NCBI GenBank assembly: GCA_910586485.1
Contig: CAJUIA010000009.1
Location: 1 to 64,000, forward strand
DNA: 64,000 nucleotides
Source of the DNA: an uncultured Acetatifactor sp.
GTDB taxonomy: Bacteria > Bacillota > Clostridia > Lachnospirales > Lachnospiraceae
Direction: 5' to 3'
The first letter of the stretch is position 1. Every line of letters starts with the position of its first letter. Positions 17,542 to 26,036 of the stretch are shown piece by piece. Made by a program: the position numbers and the translations under genes. Under the pieces are notes generated by a model that was not told the origin of the DNA, made no database searches, and was given only the letters and a program-made list of their open reading frames with translations.

Positions 17542-18234
17542 GTGAAATTTGTAAAAGGTATTGGCTTATTTTTTGTATATCCCATGTTTATGCTGCTGCT
17601 TGGATTCTATGCCGGCGTGCAGTTTACGGGTCATTATGAAAGGCTGTATTATCAGAAGGAGGATACGGAGCTGCCTTCCGAAGAGCTGACGGCGCCTCTG
17701 GAACAGGAACCTGCGGATGAGGGTATGGACTTTGAGAAGGCGGAGGAAGAGGCGGAGGAATCCTCTTATATGGAGGCAGCCAGCGCGTCTGAAACCCTGA
17801 ATGTGGAGACGAAGTATGTGCTGGAGGAGAGGGATCTCTTCAGGGACAGCGTGGTGGAAACTACCTGGCGGCTGCCGGATAAATATGTGGGAATGAACAG
17901 GGAGCAGTTTTTGGAGGCAATGGAGGAATATGCGGCATTTCCGCCGCTGACCGAGCTGCAGCGGGGCTTTGTCGGTCTTGAAGTGCTTTCCTTCTCGCGG
18001 GAAAAGGTGGTAGTGCAGATGAATTATCGGGTGGTGCTGCCCACCGAAAGCTTTTATCTGGCCGTTTATGATAATGAGGTAGTGGTGCTCTTAGACGACG
18101 GAGAGACCGTTTATATAGAAACGGGGATCAGGCTGGACGAGCTGTCGGAGGAGCAGCAGGAGCAGATTATTAATAAGCTGCGTATTGAGAATGAGGCGGC
18201 ACTGTATGATTTTCTGGAGGCCCATACCTCATAA
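17542..18234 (+). CDS. Membrane-anchored protein with a BofC-like C-terminal domain
   Basis: The 230-residue protein has one N-terminal membrane helix (about 7-28, YPMFMLLLGFYAGV), an acidic linker (about 40-80), and an external domain. Its last 60 residues (FYLAVYDNEVVVLL, then ETGIRLDELSEEQQEQI) resemble the C-terminal domain of BofC, which in Bacillus restrains SpoIVB signalling in the forespore. The match is by eye and moderate. GTG at 17542 has AAAGGACGG properly spaced; the ATG at 17476 would put 22 polar residues before the helix. The next gene follows after 50 bases. Confidence 0.55.
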   Translation: MKFVKGIGLFFVYPMFMLLLGFYAGVQFTGHYERLYYQKEDTELPSEELTAPLEQEPADEGMDFEKAEEEAEESSYMEAASASETLNVETKYVLEERDLFRDSVVETTWRLPDKYVGMNREQFLEAMEEYAAFPPLTELQRGFVGLEVLSFSREKVVVQMNYRVVLPTESFYLAVYDNEVVVLLDDGETVYIETGIRLDELSEEQQEQIINKLRIENEAALYDFLEAHTS

Positions 18235-18284
18235 AGCAGGCAGAGATCCCGCTTTGTATCTATTATATCTATTTGGGAGGGAGT

Positions 18285-19526
18285 ATGATTAGGACAATCG
18301 GAATTGTGGGCGGGGGTGCGGCAGGCATGACGGCAGCCATCCTGGCTGCAAGGAACGGGGCGCAGGTAACGCTTTTGGAGGGAAATGACCGGGTGGGGAA
18401 AAAACTTCTTTCCACCGGGAACGGTAAATGTAACCTGAGCAATGAAAAACTGGGGCTTAAGATGTATCATACCTGTAGCCCGCGGCGGCTGGAAGGATGG
18501 CTGAAGCAGTTTACAACGGAGGATATAACGGAGTTTTTCCGAAACCTGGGTGTGCTGATCAAACCTGTAGGCGACGGTCTTTATCCGGTCAGCGGTCAGG
18601 CCTCTACCGTGCTGGATGCCCTGCGGTTCGAGCTGGAGAGGGAACAGCGGATTCAGGTCAGAACCAATTTTAAGGTGGACCATATATCCTATACTGGCAG
18701 GGAAAAACAAATTCTGCTGCAAAGCGGCGGTGAGAGTCTTGTCTTTGACAGGGTGATCCTGGCCTGTGGAGGCAGGGCGGCGCCGAAGACGGGCTCTGAC
18801 GGCAGCGGATACAAGCTGGCAGAAATGCTGGGGCACAGTCTTGTGCCGATTGTGCCGGCGCTGGTGCAGCTTCGGTGCAGGGAGGACTGGTTTAAATCGG
18901 TGGCCGGGGTCAGAGCAGAAGCGGAGCTTTTGCTGGAGGACAAAAAAGCAGGCAGGATACGGGAGCGGGGAGAGCTGCAGCTTGTGGATTATGGCATCTC
19001 CGGTATTCCTGTCTTTCAACTGAGCGGCAGGATCAATTACATATTGCGGGAGAAAAAAGAGGCGGCGCTGAAGATTGATTTTTTACCGGGATATGCAAAA
19101 GAGGAATTTGCGGAAAAAATGCTTCGAGAGCGGATGCCTGTGGAAGAATGCGGCACGGTGGAAGAATATTTTACAGGGGTGCTGCATAAAAAGCTGATGA
19201 CGCTGCTGATCAGGCTGGCAGGCTTAAGGCCTTCGGAGCCGGCTGCCGGGGCGGATCCGAAAAGGCTGAAGAAGGTGTATGCGTTGTGCAGGGAGCTGAC
19301 AGTACATGTAACCGGCAGCAATTCCTTTGAACATGCGCAGGTGTGTGCAGGGGGTGTGCCTCTGGACGAGCTGACGGAAAGCCTGGAATCCAAAAAGGCG
19401 CCGGGCGTCTATTTTGCGGGAGAGATATTGGATGTGGACGGCAGGTGCGGCGGCTATAACCTTCACTGGGCGTGGTGCAGCGGCTACCTGGCGGGAGTGT
19501 TTGCGGCGAAGCATGGAGAGGATTAG
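18285..19526 (+). CDS. HI0933/BaiN-family FAD oxidoreductase
   Basis: The 413-residue flavoprotein opens with the dinucleotide-binding motif GIVGGGAAGMTAAILAARNG and has the family signature NDRVGKKLLSTGNGKCNLSN near residue 40. The C-terminus carries the flavin-site GEILDVDGRCGGYN motif. This family (NAD(P)/FAD-dependent oxidoreductase, YhiN type) includes BaiN, proposed to reduce bile-acid intermediates in gut Clostridia; that activity should not be inferred here. ATG at 18285 follows GGGAGGG. It ends three bases before the next flavoprotein gene. Confidence 0.88.
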   Translation: MIRTIGIVGGGAAGMTAAILAARNGAQVTLLEGNDRVGKKLLSTGNGKCNLSNEKLGLKMYHTCSPRRLEGWLKQFTTEDITEFFRNLGVLIKPVGDGLYPVSGQASTVLDALRFELEREQRIQVRTNFKVDHISYTGREKQILLQSGGESLVFDRVILACGGRAAPKTGSDGSGYKLAEMLGHSLVPIVPALVQLRCREDWFKSVAGVRAEAELLLEDKKAGRIRERGELQLVDYGISGIPVFQLSGRINYILREKKEAALKIDFLPGYAKEEFAEKMLRERMPVEECGTVEEYFTGVLHKKLMTLLIRLAGLRPSEPAAGADPKRLKKVYALCRELTVHVTGSNSFEHAQVCAGGVPLDELTESLESKKAPGVYFAGEILDVDGRCGGYNLHWAWCSGYLAGVFAAKHGED

Positions 19527-19529
19527 AGG

Positions 19530-21206
19530 ATGCTGCGTATCAATCAGGTAAAGATCAGAACAGGACACACACAGGAGCAGCTGTACAGGAAGGCGGCGGA
19601 GCTTTTACATATTCCGGTACAGGAGCTGCTGGAGTTGAAAATCATTCGGCAGTCGATAGACGCAAGGAGAAAGCCGGAAATTTTTTACAGCTATTCTCTG
19701 GACGTGAAAGTGAAAAACGAGGCAGTCGTATTACATAAATTTAAGGGCAGGGAAAATCTGGTCAGCACATGTGAGCCGGAGACATATTCCTTTCCCAAAC
19801 CGGGGCCAGGACTCAGTCTCTTTCCTGTGGTGATCGTGGGTATGGGGCCTGCAGGGCTTTTCTGCGGATATTTTCTGGCGCTTCACGGCTATCGGCCTGT
19901 TTTGCTGGAACGGGGAAAATGTGTGGAGGAACGTGGGAAGGACGTGGAAGCGTTCTGGGAGAAGGGGTGCCTGGATCCGGAATCCAACGTACAGTTCGGC
20001 GAAGGCGGTGCAGGTACTTTTTCCGACGGAAAGCTGAATACCCTTGTCAGGGACAGGCAGGGAAGAAACGGCGTGGTGCTGGAGACTCTGGTGAAATTTG
20101 GCGCCAAAAAAAGTATTTGTTATGAGGCAAAGCCTCACCTGGGAACGGACGTGCTCAAAGACGTGGTGCGGAACATGCGGAATGAAATCGTGCGTCTGGG
20201 TGGGGAGGTACGGTTTAAAAGTCTGGTGACGGATATTGAGATCAGGGATTCAAGGGTGACGGGCGTTGTCGTCAACGGGCAGGAACGGATTCCCTGCAGC
20301 CAGCTTGTTCTTGCCTGCGGCCACAGCGCCAGAGATACCTTTTCCATGCTGTATGAAAGGAAAATTCCCATGGAAGCAAAGGCCTTTGCGGTAGGCTTAA
20401 GGGTGGAGCATTTCCAGTTCATGATTAACAAGAGCCAATACGGTACGAATGACCCCGGCAGCCTGGGAGCTGCACCTTATAAGGTGGCGGCAAAGGGAAG
20501 AAACGGCAGAGGTGTCTATTCCTTCTGTATGTGTCCGGGCGGATATGTGGTGAACGCTTCCTCCGAGCCGGGGCGGACTGCCGTCAACGGGATGAGCTAT
20601 AGCGGCCGGGACGGCGTCAATGCCAACAGTGCCGTGATCGTTTCCGTGACACCGGAGGATTTCGGATCGTCTCACCCTCTGGCAGGAGTGGAATTTCAGA
20701 GGCGGCTGGAGGAAAAGGCCTGGGAGCTTGGACAGGGAAGGATTCCTGCTCAGAGGTACGGCGAATTCAGAGAGCGGGTATTGGGAAAGGCCGGAAAAGC
20801 GCAGAGCGGCGAGGGCAGTTTGACATCGGATGAAGAAGTACAGACCGTGAGGAACGGGGATGACAATCTCATTGAACCACAGTGCAGGGGCGCATATGTC
20901 TGGGCCGATTTAAGCGGGCTCCTTCCCGAAGAATGTAATGAGGCGTTTGTTGACGGCATGGAAAGCTTTGGACGGCAGGTGAAGGGCTTTAACAGGCCGG
21001 ATGCCGTTTTGCTGGGGGTTGAGAGCAGAACCTCATCTCCGGTGCGTATTGAACGGGATGAAAAGCTGCAGTCAAAGGTCAGAGGGCTATACCCCTGTGG
21101 TGAGGGAGCCGGCTATGCGGGAGGCATTACTTCTGCGGCTATGGACGGACTGCGGGTGGCGGAACAGATTGCATCAGAGTTTGCACCCCGTGAAGCGTTA
21201 AGGTAG
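19530..21206 (+). CDS. FAD-dependent dehydrogenase (COG2509 type)
   Basis: This 558-residue protein has an N-terminal cap of about 90 residues with a D(A/V)RRKP-like motif (SIDARRKPEIFYSYSLDV), typical of the uncharacterised FAD-dependent dehydrogenases of COG2509. The dinucleotide fold follows (VVIVGMGPAGLFCGYFLA), then VQFGEGGAGTFSDGKLNT. The C-terminal flavin site reads YPCGEGAGYAGGITSAAMDG. The substrate is unknown. It is in a flavoenzyme pair with the gene upstream and probably shares its transcript. Confidence 0.88.
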   Translation: MLRINQVKIRTGHTQEQLYRKAAELLHIPVQELLELKIIRQSIDARRKPEIFYSYSLDVKVKNEAVVLHKFKGRENLVSTCEPETYSFPKPGPGLSLFPVVIVGMGPAGLFCGYFLALHGYRPVLLERGKCVEERGKDVEAFWEKGCLDPESNVQFGEGGAGTFSDGKLNTLVRDRQGRNGVVLETLVKFGAKKSICYEAKPHLGTDVLKDVVRNMRNEIVRLGGEVRFKSLVTDIEIRDSRVTGVVVNGQERIPCSQLVLACGHSARDTFSMLYERKIPMEAKAFAVGLRVEHFQFMINKSQYGTNDPGSLGAAPYKVAAKGRNGRGVYSFCMCPGGYVVNASSEPGRTAVNGMSYSGRDGVNANSAVIVSVTPEDFGSSHPLAGVEFQRRLEEKAWELGQGRIPAQRYGEFRERVLGKAGKAQSGEGSLTSDEEVQTVRNGDDNLIEPQCRGAYVWADLSGLLPEECNEAFVDGMESFGRQVKGFNRPDAVLLGVESRTSSPVRIERDEKLQSKVRGLYPCGEGAGYAGGITSAAMDGLRVAEQIASEFAPREALR

Positions 21207-21304
21207 CCAAAAGCAATCGCCTGTGCTATACTTGCAGGGAGATGCAAATCGGAAAAAACGATAGTTGACTTACCGTTGGATATTATGAGGGGAATAAAGG
21301 AAAA

Positions 21305-22171
21305 ATGAACGATCTGAGAGAAGCGTTAAAGGATAAAAAGCGGATTGTGGTGAAAATAGGATCCTCTTCACTGACGCATCAGGAAACAGGGGATATGGAT
21401 TATATCCGCATGGAAAAGCTGGTAAGGGAGTTAAGCGATATTCGGAATCAGGGGAAAGAGGTAGTCCTGGTATCTTCGGGAGCGATTGCGGCAGGCAAAA
21501 ATGCGGTGAATCTGAAAAACCTGCGCGTTGACAGCGCGGCGGAGACGCTGGCAGTAAAGCAGGCCTGCTCCGCGGTAGGACAGGCCAGGCTGATGATGAC
21601 CTATCAGAGGCTGTTTGCGGAATATAATCAGGTAGCGGCACAGATTTTAATGACGAAAAACACTATTGTGGATGATCTGAACAGGTATAATGCGCATAAC
21701 ACCTTTACGGAGCTTTTGAAGCTGGGGGCAATTCCTGTTGTCAACGAGAACGATACCGTAACCACCTTTGAGATTGAATTCGGAGACAATGATACGCTTT
21801 CCGCCATTGTAGCTGCGTTGGTGGAGGCAGATCTGCTGATTCTGCTTTCCGATATTGACGGCTTGTATACCGATGATCCCAGGAAGAATCAGGAGGCTGA
21901 GTTTATCGAACAGGTAGATGAGCTGACGGAGGAACTGATGGGTATGGGAAAAGCCACAACGGGAAGCGGTGTGGGAACAGGCGGCATGAATACCAAGCTT
22001 GCCGCGGCGCAGATTGCCACAAAGGCCGGGGTGGACATGATTATTGCAAACAGTGCGGACATTGGAATCCTGCATCGGCTGCTGGCGGGCGAAAAGGAAG
22101 GAACGCTGTTTGCGGCGAAAAGAGATATTAATTTTGACCTGCCGGATTTTGTAAATAATCTGCACAAATAG
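21305..22171 (+). CDS. proB: Glutamate 5-kinase, without PUA domain
   Basis: First enzyme of proline synthesis; it phosphorylates glutamate. The 288-residue amino-acid-kinase fold shows VVKIGSSSLT, LVSSGAIAAG, NENDTV, FGDNDTLSA and GTGGMNTKL. Many bacterial ProB enzymes carry an extra C-terminal PUA domain (about 367 residues); this one ends right after the kinase. ProA is at 23015, separated by two small genes. The 98-base leader holds a TATACT at 21227 without a clear -35 box. Confidence 0.95.
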   Translation: MNDLREALKDKKRIVVKIGSSSLTHQETGDMDYIRMEKLVRELSDIRNQGKEVVLVSSGAIAAGKNAVNLKNLRVDSAAETLAVKQACSAVGQARLMMTYQRLFAEYNQVAAQILMTKNTIVDDLNRYNAHNTFTELLKLGAIPVVNENDTVTTFEIEFGDNDTLSAIVAALVEADLLILLSDIDGLYTDDPRKNQEAEFIEQVDELTEELMGMGKATTGSGVGTGGMNTKLAAAQIATKAGVDMIIANSADIGILHRLLAGEKEGTLFAAKRDINFDLPDFVNNLHK

Positions 22172-22213
22172 TGTGAAGCGTTTGAAAAATAAGCGCGCAA
22201 AAGGGGTATGAGC

Positions 22214-22432
22214 ATGAACATGGATGAGAGAATTGCCCGTATCAATGAGCTTTATCATAAATCGCAGGCTCAGGGGCTGACAGAGGCGGAAAAAGAGGAA
22301 CAGGCAAGGCTGCGCAGGGAATATGTGGACAGCATTAAAAGAAATCTGAAGAGTCAGCTGGATAATATTATTATTGAAAAACCGGACGGCAGCGTGGTTG
22401 ATCTGGGTGAAAAATATGGCGGAAAAGGCTGA
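22214..22432 (+). CDS. DUF896 family protein (YnzC-like)
   Basis: A 72-residue helical protein matching the DUF896 pattern: MDERIARINELYHKSQ..GLTEAEK.EQ..LR.EY...I..NLK. Bacillus YnzC belongs to this family and is linked to the SOS-related yneA operon, but its function is unknown. The start at 22214 is best spaced to AAGGGG at 22201-22206; another ATG is one codon pair earlier. Its end overlaps the next gene by 17 bases. Confidence 0.88.
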   Translation: MNMDERIARINELYHKSQAQGLTEAEKEEQARLRREYVDSIKRNLKSQLDNIIIEKPDGSVVDLGEKYGGKG

Positions 22433-22985
22433 CATCAGGCGGCAGGTGCTGGCCGCAAGAGGAGCGCTGAGCAGTGCCGAAAGAGAACGGGCCGGGATTC
22501 TTTTAACGGAGCGCATATTAGGACATCAGTGGTTTTACCGATCAGATAACCTTCTTGGCTTTGCAAGCTGCGGGAGCGAGATTGATACGGGCGAGATATT
22601 AAAAGAAGCCCTGAGAATGGGGAAAAGAGTGTACCTGCCTAAGGTTATAGAGAAGCCGGAAACCAAGAAAATGGTATTTTTGCGTATCGGCTCCCCGGAT
22701 GAGCTGCTGCCGGGATACCGGGGGATTCCGGAGCCGGGGGCAGGAGCGGAGGCTTTTGAATACCGGGAGGAAGAGGCGGAGAATGTTTTGATGCTGATGC
22801 CCGGAGTTGTTTTTGACGGTTTCAGGAATCGGATCGGGTACGGAGCAGGCTTTTATGACAGTTATTTGGCTGACAAACCGGCTCTGCAGCTTAGAACGAT
22901 TGCCGTAGGCTTCCGGTGTCAGCTTGTGGATGAAATCCCCTTTGAAGAGCATGACATCCGGCCGTACCAGGTGATATGCGTATAA
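22416..22985 (+). CDS. 5-formyltetrahydrofolate cyclo-ligase
   Basis: The 189-residue enzyme turns 5-formyl-THF into 5,10-methenyl-THF with ATP. The conserved core NRIGYGAGFYDSYL (about 133-147) is the folate/ATP loop, and GFRCQLVDEIPFEEHD near the C-terminus is typical (YgfA/MTHFS family). The ATG at 22416 lies within the DUF896 gene, so the two are coupled. Its location between proB and proA is an operon insertion with no clear metabolic link. Confidence 0.9.
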   Translation: MAEKADIRRQVLAARGALSSAERERAGILLTERILGHQWFYRSDNLLGFASCGSEIDTGEILKEALRMGKRVYLPKVIEKPETKKMVFLRIGSPDELLPGYRGIPEPGAGAEAFEYREEEAENVLMLMPGVVFDGFRNRIGYGAGFYDSYLADKPALQLRTIAVGFRCQLVDEIPFEEHDIRPYQVICV

Positions 22986-23014
22986 CATTTATATACAAAT
23001 AACAGGAGGCAGGT

Positions 23015-24262
23015 ATGACGGATTTGACAGCAATGGGCGCAAGGGCCGCCGCAGTAAAGTCCTTTTTGCAGAAATTAAACGGCGAAGAGAAAAGCCGCGG
23101 GCTTTTGGCTGCGGCCTTGGCTTTGGAAGAGAAGACAGAAAGAATTCTGGCGGCAAATGCAACGGACATGGAAAACGCCGTAAAAAGCGGGATGAGCGAG
23201 GGCCTGCAGGACAGGCTGCGCCTGACGCCGGAGCGGATTGGAGCCATGGCGGAGGGTCTGCGCCAGGTAGCGGAGCTTCCGGACTGCATCGGTGAGGTCA
23301 TGGAAGAGTTTCAACGGCCTAACGGGCTAAAGATCAAAAAGCTTCGTGTTCCCATGGGGGTAATCGGCATCATCTATGAGGCAAGACCCAATGTAACGGC
23401 GGACGCCTTCGGTCTGTGCTTTAAAACGGGGAATGCAGTGATATTAAAGGGAGGCAGCGATGCCCTGCACTCTAACGGAGAAATTGTGCAGGTACTGCGG
23501 GAGGCCATGGAGGACTGCGGCGTGCCCGGAGATGTACTCCAGCTGATTCAGGATACGGACAGGGCCGTGACCGTGGAGTTTATGAAGCTGAAAGGCTATG
23601 TGGACCTGCTGATTCCCAGGGGAAGCGCCGGACTGATTAAGAGTGTGGTGGAAAACAGCACGATTCCCGTTATTGAGACAGGCACGGGGAACTGTCATGT
23701 ATATGTGGATCGGGATGCGGACTTAGAGCAGGCGGCCAGGATTGTTTACAATGCCAAGACACAGAGGATCGGTGTCTGCAATGCCTGTGAATCGCTGATT
23801 GTACATAGTGAGATCAGCCAGGCGTTTCTGCCCCGGCTGGCGGAAATTCTTGCACCCAGGAAGGTTGAGCTGCGGGGAGATGAGCGGGTATGCAGGGTGC
23901 TGTCCGGATGCAGCCCGGCCACGGAGGATGACTACGGAAGGGAATATCTTGACTATATTTTGTCCTTAAAAACGGTGGATTCTGTGGAGGAAGCCATTGA
24001 ACACATTAACCGGTACGGCACGGGGCATTCTGAATGTATCGTCACGGAGAACAAAGAAACGGCGGAGCAGTTTTTAAATGAAGTGGATGCGGCCTGCGTT
24101 TACTGGAATGCGTCCACCCGCTTTACGGATGGTTTTGAGTTCGGCTTTGGTGCGGAGATCGGTATCAGCACTCAGAAGCTGCATGCAAGGGGGCCGATGG
24201 GATTAAGGGAGCTGACTTCTTATAAGTATGTGATCTACGGCAGCGGACAGGTCAGAGAATAG
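23015..24262 (+). CDS. proA: Gamma-glutamyl phosphate reductase
   Basis: Second enzyme of proline synthesis; it reduces glutamyl-5-phosphate to the semialdehyde with NADPH. The 415 residues match ALDH-fold ProA, including GVIGIIYEARPNVTADA, the catalytic cysteine in QRIGVCNACESLI, and the C-terminal FGFGAEIGISTQKLHARGPMG split over the substrate site. An AGGAGG site precedes the ATG. It completes the pathway begun by proB at 21305 except for ProC, which is not in the window. Confidence 0.97.
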   Translation: MTDLTAMGARAAAVKSFLQKLNGEEKSRGLLAAALALEEKTERILAANATDMENAVKSGMSEGLQDRLRLTPERIGAMAEGLRQVAELPDCIGEVMEEFQRPNGLKIKKLRVPMGVIGIIYEARPNVTADAFGLCFKTGNAVILKGGSDALHSNGEIVQVLREAMEDCGVPGDVLQLIQDTDRAVTVEFMKLKGYVDLLIPRGSAGLIKSVVENSTIPVIETGTGNCHVYVDRDADLEQAARIVYNAKTQRIGVCNACESLIVHSEISQAFLPRLAEILAPRKVELRGDERVCRVLSGCSPATEDDYGREYLDYILSLKTVDSVEEAIEHINRYGTGHSECIVTENKETAEQFLNEVDAACVYWNASTRFTDGFEFGFGAEIGISTQKLHARGPMGLRELTSYKYVIYGSGQVRE

Positions 24263-24312
24263 TGTAAGCTTTCCGCAAAGCGGAATCATAAAGACTATGA
24301 AAGGTGAAGAGT

Positions 24313-25233
24313 ATGCGGTATATTTTGGAGAATGAACGGATCAAGGCGGAGATCGAGAGCCTTGGCGCGGAATTAAAATCGCTGGTGGATAAGGAGACGG
24401 GACAGGAATACATGTGGGAGGCTGACCCTGCTTTCTGGGGCAAGACCTCACCGATCCTCTTTCCCTTTATCGGGAAGCTGGAGGGCGCTGCCTTTTGGCA
24501 CGAGGGAAAGCGGATAGAGATAGAAAAGCATGGCTTTGCAAGGGATCTGGAGTTTACTGTAGCAGACCCGGATCCAGATAAAATAACCTTCTATCTTGAG
24601 AGCAATGAAGACACTCTGCAGAAGTTCCCCTTTGGGTTTCGCCTTGAAGTTACTTATCTATTGAATCATAAGGGGATAACGGAAAAGTGGAGGATCGTCA
24701 ATAAGGGCTCCAATACCATGTATTTTTCCATCGGCGGTCATCCGGCCTTTGCCTGCCCGCCAAAGAGCGGCGGGCCGGACTGCGGGCAAAGTCGCACGGA
24801 CTGTTATTTGAAGCTGTATGACGATAAGCTTCAGCCTTTCAGGAAGAGCGAGGTACGATCCACAGAAATCATGGTGCCGGAAGGGCTTTTAAGCGGAGCT
24901 TATTTCCCTGTGCAGGTGGAAAATTCACTGATTAAAGTGAATGAGCATATTTTTGACAGGGACGCTCTGTGCCTGGAGAGGCAGGGAGTGGGTGCAGTAG
25001 GAATCTGTGATGCAGGGGGCAGGGAATATGTGCGGCTGGAGGCGGAATGTCCGGTCTGGGGAATCTGGTCCGTGCCGGACAGCAAGGCGGCTTACATATG
25101 TCTGGAGCCCTGGTGGGGCATCTGCGACAGCAGCGGTTATCAGGGAATGCTGAAGGAGCGCCCCTACACCAACTCATTGGCGGCAGAAGGAACATGGGAG
25201 CAGGGATTTACGATAAGAATAGTTTCGGCTTGA
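24313..25233 (+). CDS. Aldose 1-epimerase family protein
   Basis: The 306-residue protein resembles the galactose-mutarotase-like group that includes LacX. The catalytic histidine is in FSIGGHPAFACP (about residue 145) and the acidic partner is likely in the C-terminal LEPWWGICDS. The N-terminus (LENERIKAEIESLGAELKSLVDKETG.EYMWEADP.FW) is characteristic. These enzymes interconvert alpha and beta sugar anomers; the sugar is not identifiable. ATG at 24313 is preferred over a GTG nine bases earlier because of spacing to GAAAGG. Confidence 0.88.
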   Translation: MRYILENERIKAEIESLGAELKSLVDKETGQEYMWEADPAFWGKTSPILFPFIGKLEGAAFWHEGKRIEIEKHGFARDLEFTVADPDPDKITFYLESNEDTLQKFPFGFRLEVTYLLNHKGITEKWRIVNKGSNTMYFSIGGHPAFACPPKSGGPDCGQSRTDCYLKLYDDKLQPFRKSEVRSTEIMVPEGLLSGAYFPVQVENSLIKVNEHIFDRDALCLERQGVGAVGICDAGGREYVRLEAECPVWGIWSVPDSKAAYICLEPWWGICDSSGYQGMLKERPYTNSLAAEGTWEQGFTIRIVSA

Positions 25234-25259
25234 CAAGTTCCACCGGATTGCACTACAAT
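25230..25259 (+). promoter_or_regulatory. Promoter for the pyrophosphatase gene
   Basis: TTGACA (25230-25235) and TACAAT (25254-25259) are 18 bases apart. The -35 box overlaps the stop codon of the epimerase gene. Confidence 0.65.
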
Positions 25260-25324
25260 CACTTTGCAGGTCCCGTTAAACGAAGTTTTGATTTTGCAGG
25301 AAGTTTCTTAAAAAATGCAGATTG

Positions 25325-25350
25325 TGCCGCTTATGCGGCGGAATGAGAGG
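25325..25350 (+). repeat. Leader repeat copy 1 (before ppa)
   Basis: TGCCGCTTATGCGGC forms a short hairpin, followed by GGAATGAGAGGAA, which includes the ribosome binding site. A near-identical copy lies before gltX at 26007-26035. Confidence 0.7.
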
Positions 25351-25354
25351 AATT

Positions 25355-25906
25355 ATGAAGGAAATAAACGGAAGCATCTGGCACAGCATAAGCACCCAGA
25401 GGGTGACGCCTACGGATTTTATCTGTGTGATCGAGATTGCAAAGGGAAGTAAAAATAAATATGAGCTTGACAAGGAGACAGGATTTTTGATTCTGGATCG
25501 TATTTTACATACGTCCACTCACTATCCGGCCAATTACGGCTTTATTCCCCGTACATACGGAGACGACGGGGATCCGCTGGATGTGCTGCTTCTCTGTTCG
25601 GAGCCCGTACAGCCGCTGACGCTGGTCCGGGCTTATCCCATCGGGGTGATCTCCATGCTGGACAGCGGCAAAAATGATGAAAAGATTATTGCGGTGCCCT
25701 TTAACGATCCCTATTATAACAGTTACCATGATATTTCCGAGCTGCCTGCTCATGTGGTACAGGAGATGGAGCATTTCTTTACGGTATATAAGTCGCTGGA
25801 GAATAAAACCACTGCCGTCAATGAGCAGGGAAACAGGGAAGAGGCCATAGAGGTCATTAAGAAATGCCTGGACAACTATATTAATACTTTTATCAAAAGC
25901 TGGTAG
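25355..25906 (+). CDS. ppa: Inorganic pyrophosphatase, family I
   Basis: The 183-residue enzyme hydrolyses pyrophosphate and pulls biosynthetic reactions forward. The family I active site reads DDGDPLDVLLL (about residues 67-77), preceded by THYPANYGFIPRTYGDDGD. It is soluble and cytosolic. The ATG at 25355 follows GAGAGG; an ATG four codons earlier is too close to any site. Two strong hairpins and a duplicate of its leader separate it from gltX. Confidence 0.93.
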   Translation: MKEINGSIWHSISTQRVTPTDFICVIEIAKGSKNKYELDKETGFLILDRILHTSTHYPANYGFIPRTYGDDGDPLDVLLLCSEPVQPLTLVRAYPIGVISMLDSGKNDEKIIAVPFNDPYYNSYHDISELPAHVVQEMEHFFTVYKSLENKTTAVNEQGNREEAIEVIKKCLDNYINTFIKSW

Positions 25907-25909
25907 TAC

Positions 25910-25966
25910 GGAGTGAAGGTTTTCTAAGTCTGCAAAATACGCAGACTTAGAAAAGCTAATCACTCC
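25910..25966. repeat. Long hairpin after ppa
   Basis: A 14-bp stem (TTTTCTAAGTCTGC, 25920-25933, with its complement 25941-25954) is extended by an outer 7-bp stem GGAGTGA/TCACTCC. There is no T-run after it, so it is not a classic terminator. Its left end resembles the sequence after serA at 57391-57412. Confidence 0.75.
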
Positions 25967-25967
25967 G

Positions 25968-25994
25968 GAAAGAATTGCCACAGGCAATTCTTTC
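25968..25994. repeat. Second hairpin between ppa and gltX
   Basis: GAAAGAATTGCC (25968-25979) pairs perfectly with GGCAATTCTTTC (25983-25994) across a three-base loop. It directly follows the first hairpin and may form a processing or mRNA-stability structure. Confidence 0.75.
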
Positions 25995-26006
25995 TGCAAA
26001 TTTAAA

Positions 26007-26035
26007 TGCCGCTTGCGCGGCGGAATGAGAGGAAA
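26007..26035 (+). repeat. Leader repeat copy 2 (before gltX)
   Basis: TGCCGCTTGCGCGGC is followed by GGAATGAGAGGAAA. It differs from the copy before ppa by two hairpin-loop bases and one base near the start codon. It supplies the ribosome binding site of gltX. Confidence 0.7.
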
Positions 26036-26036
26036 T

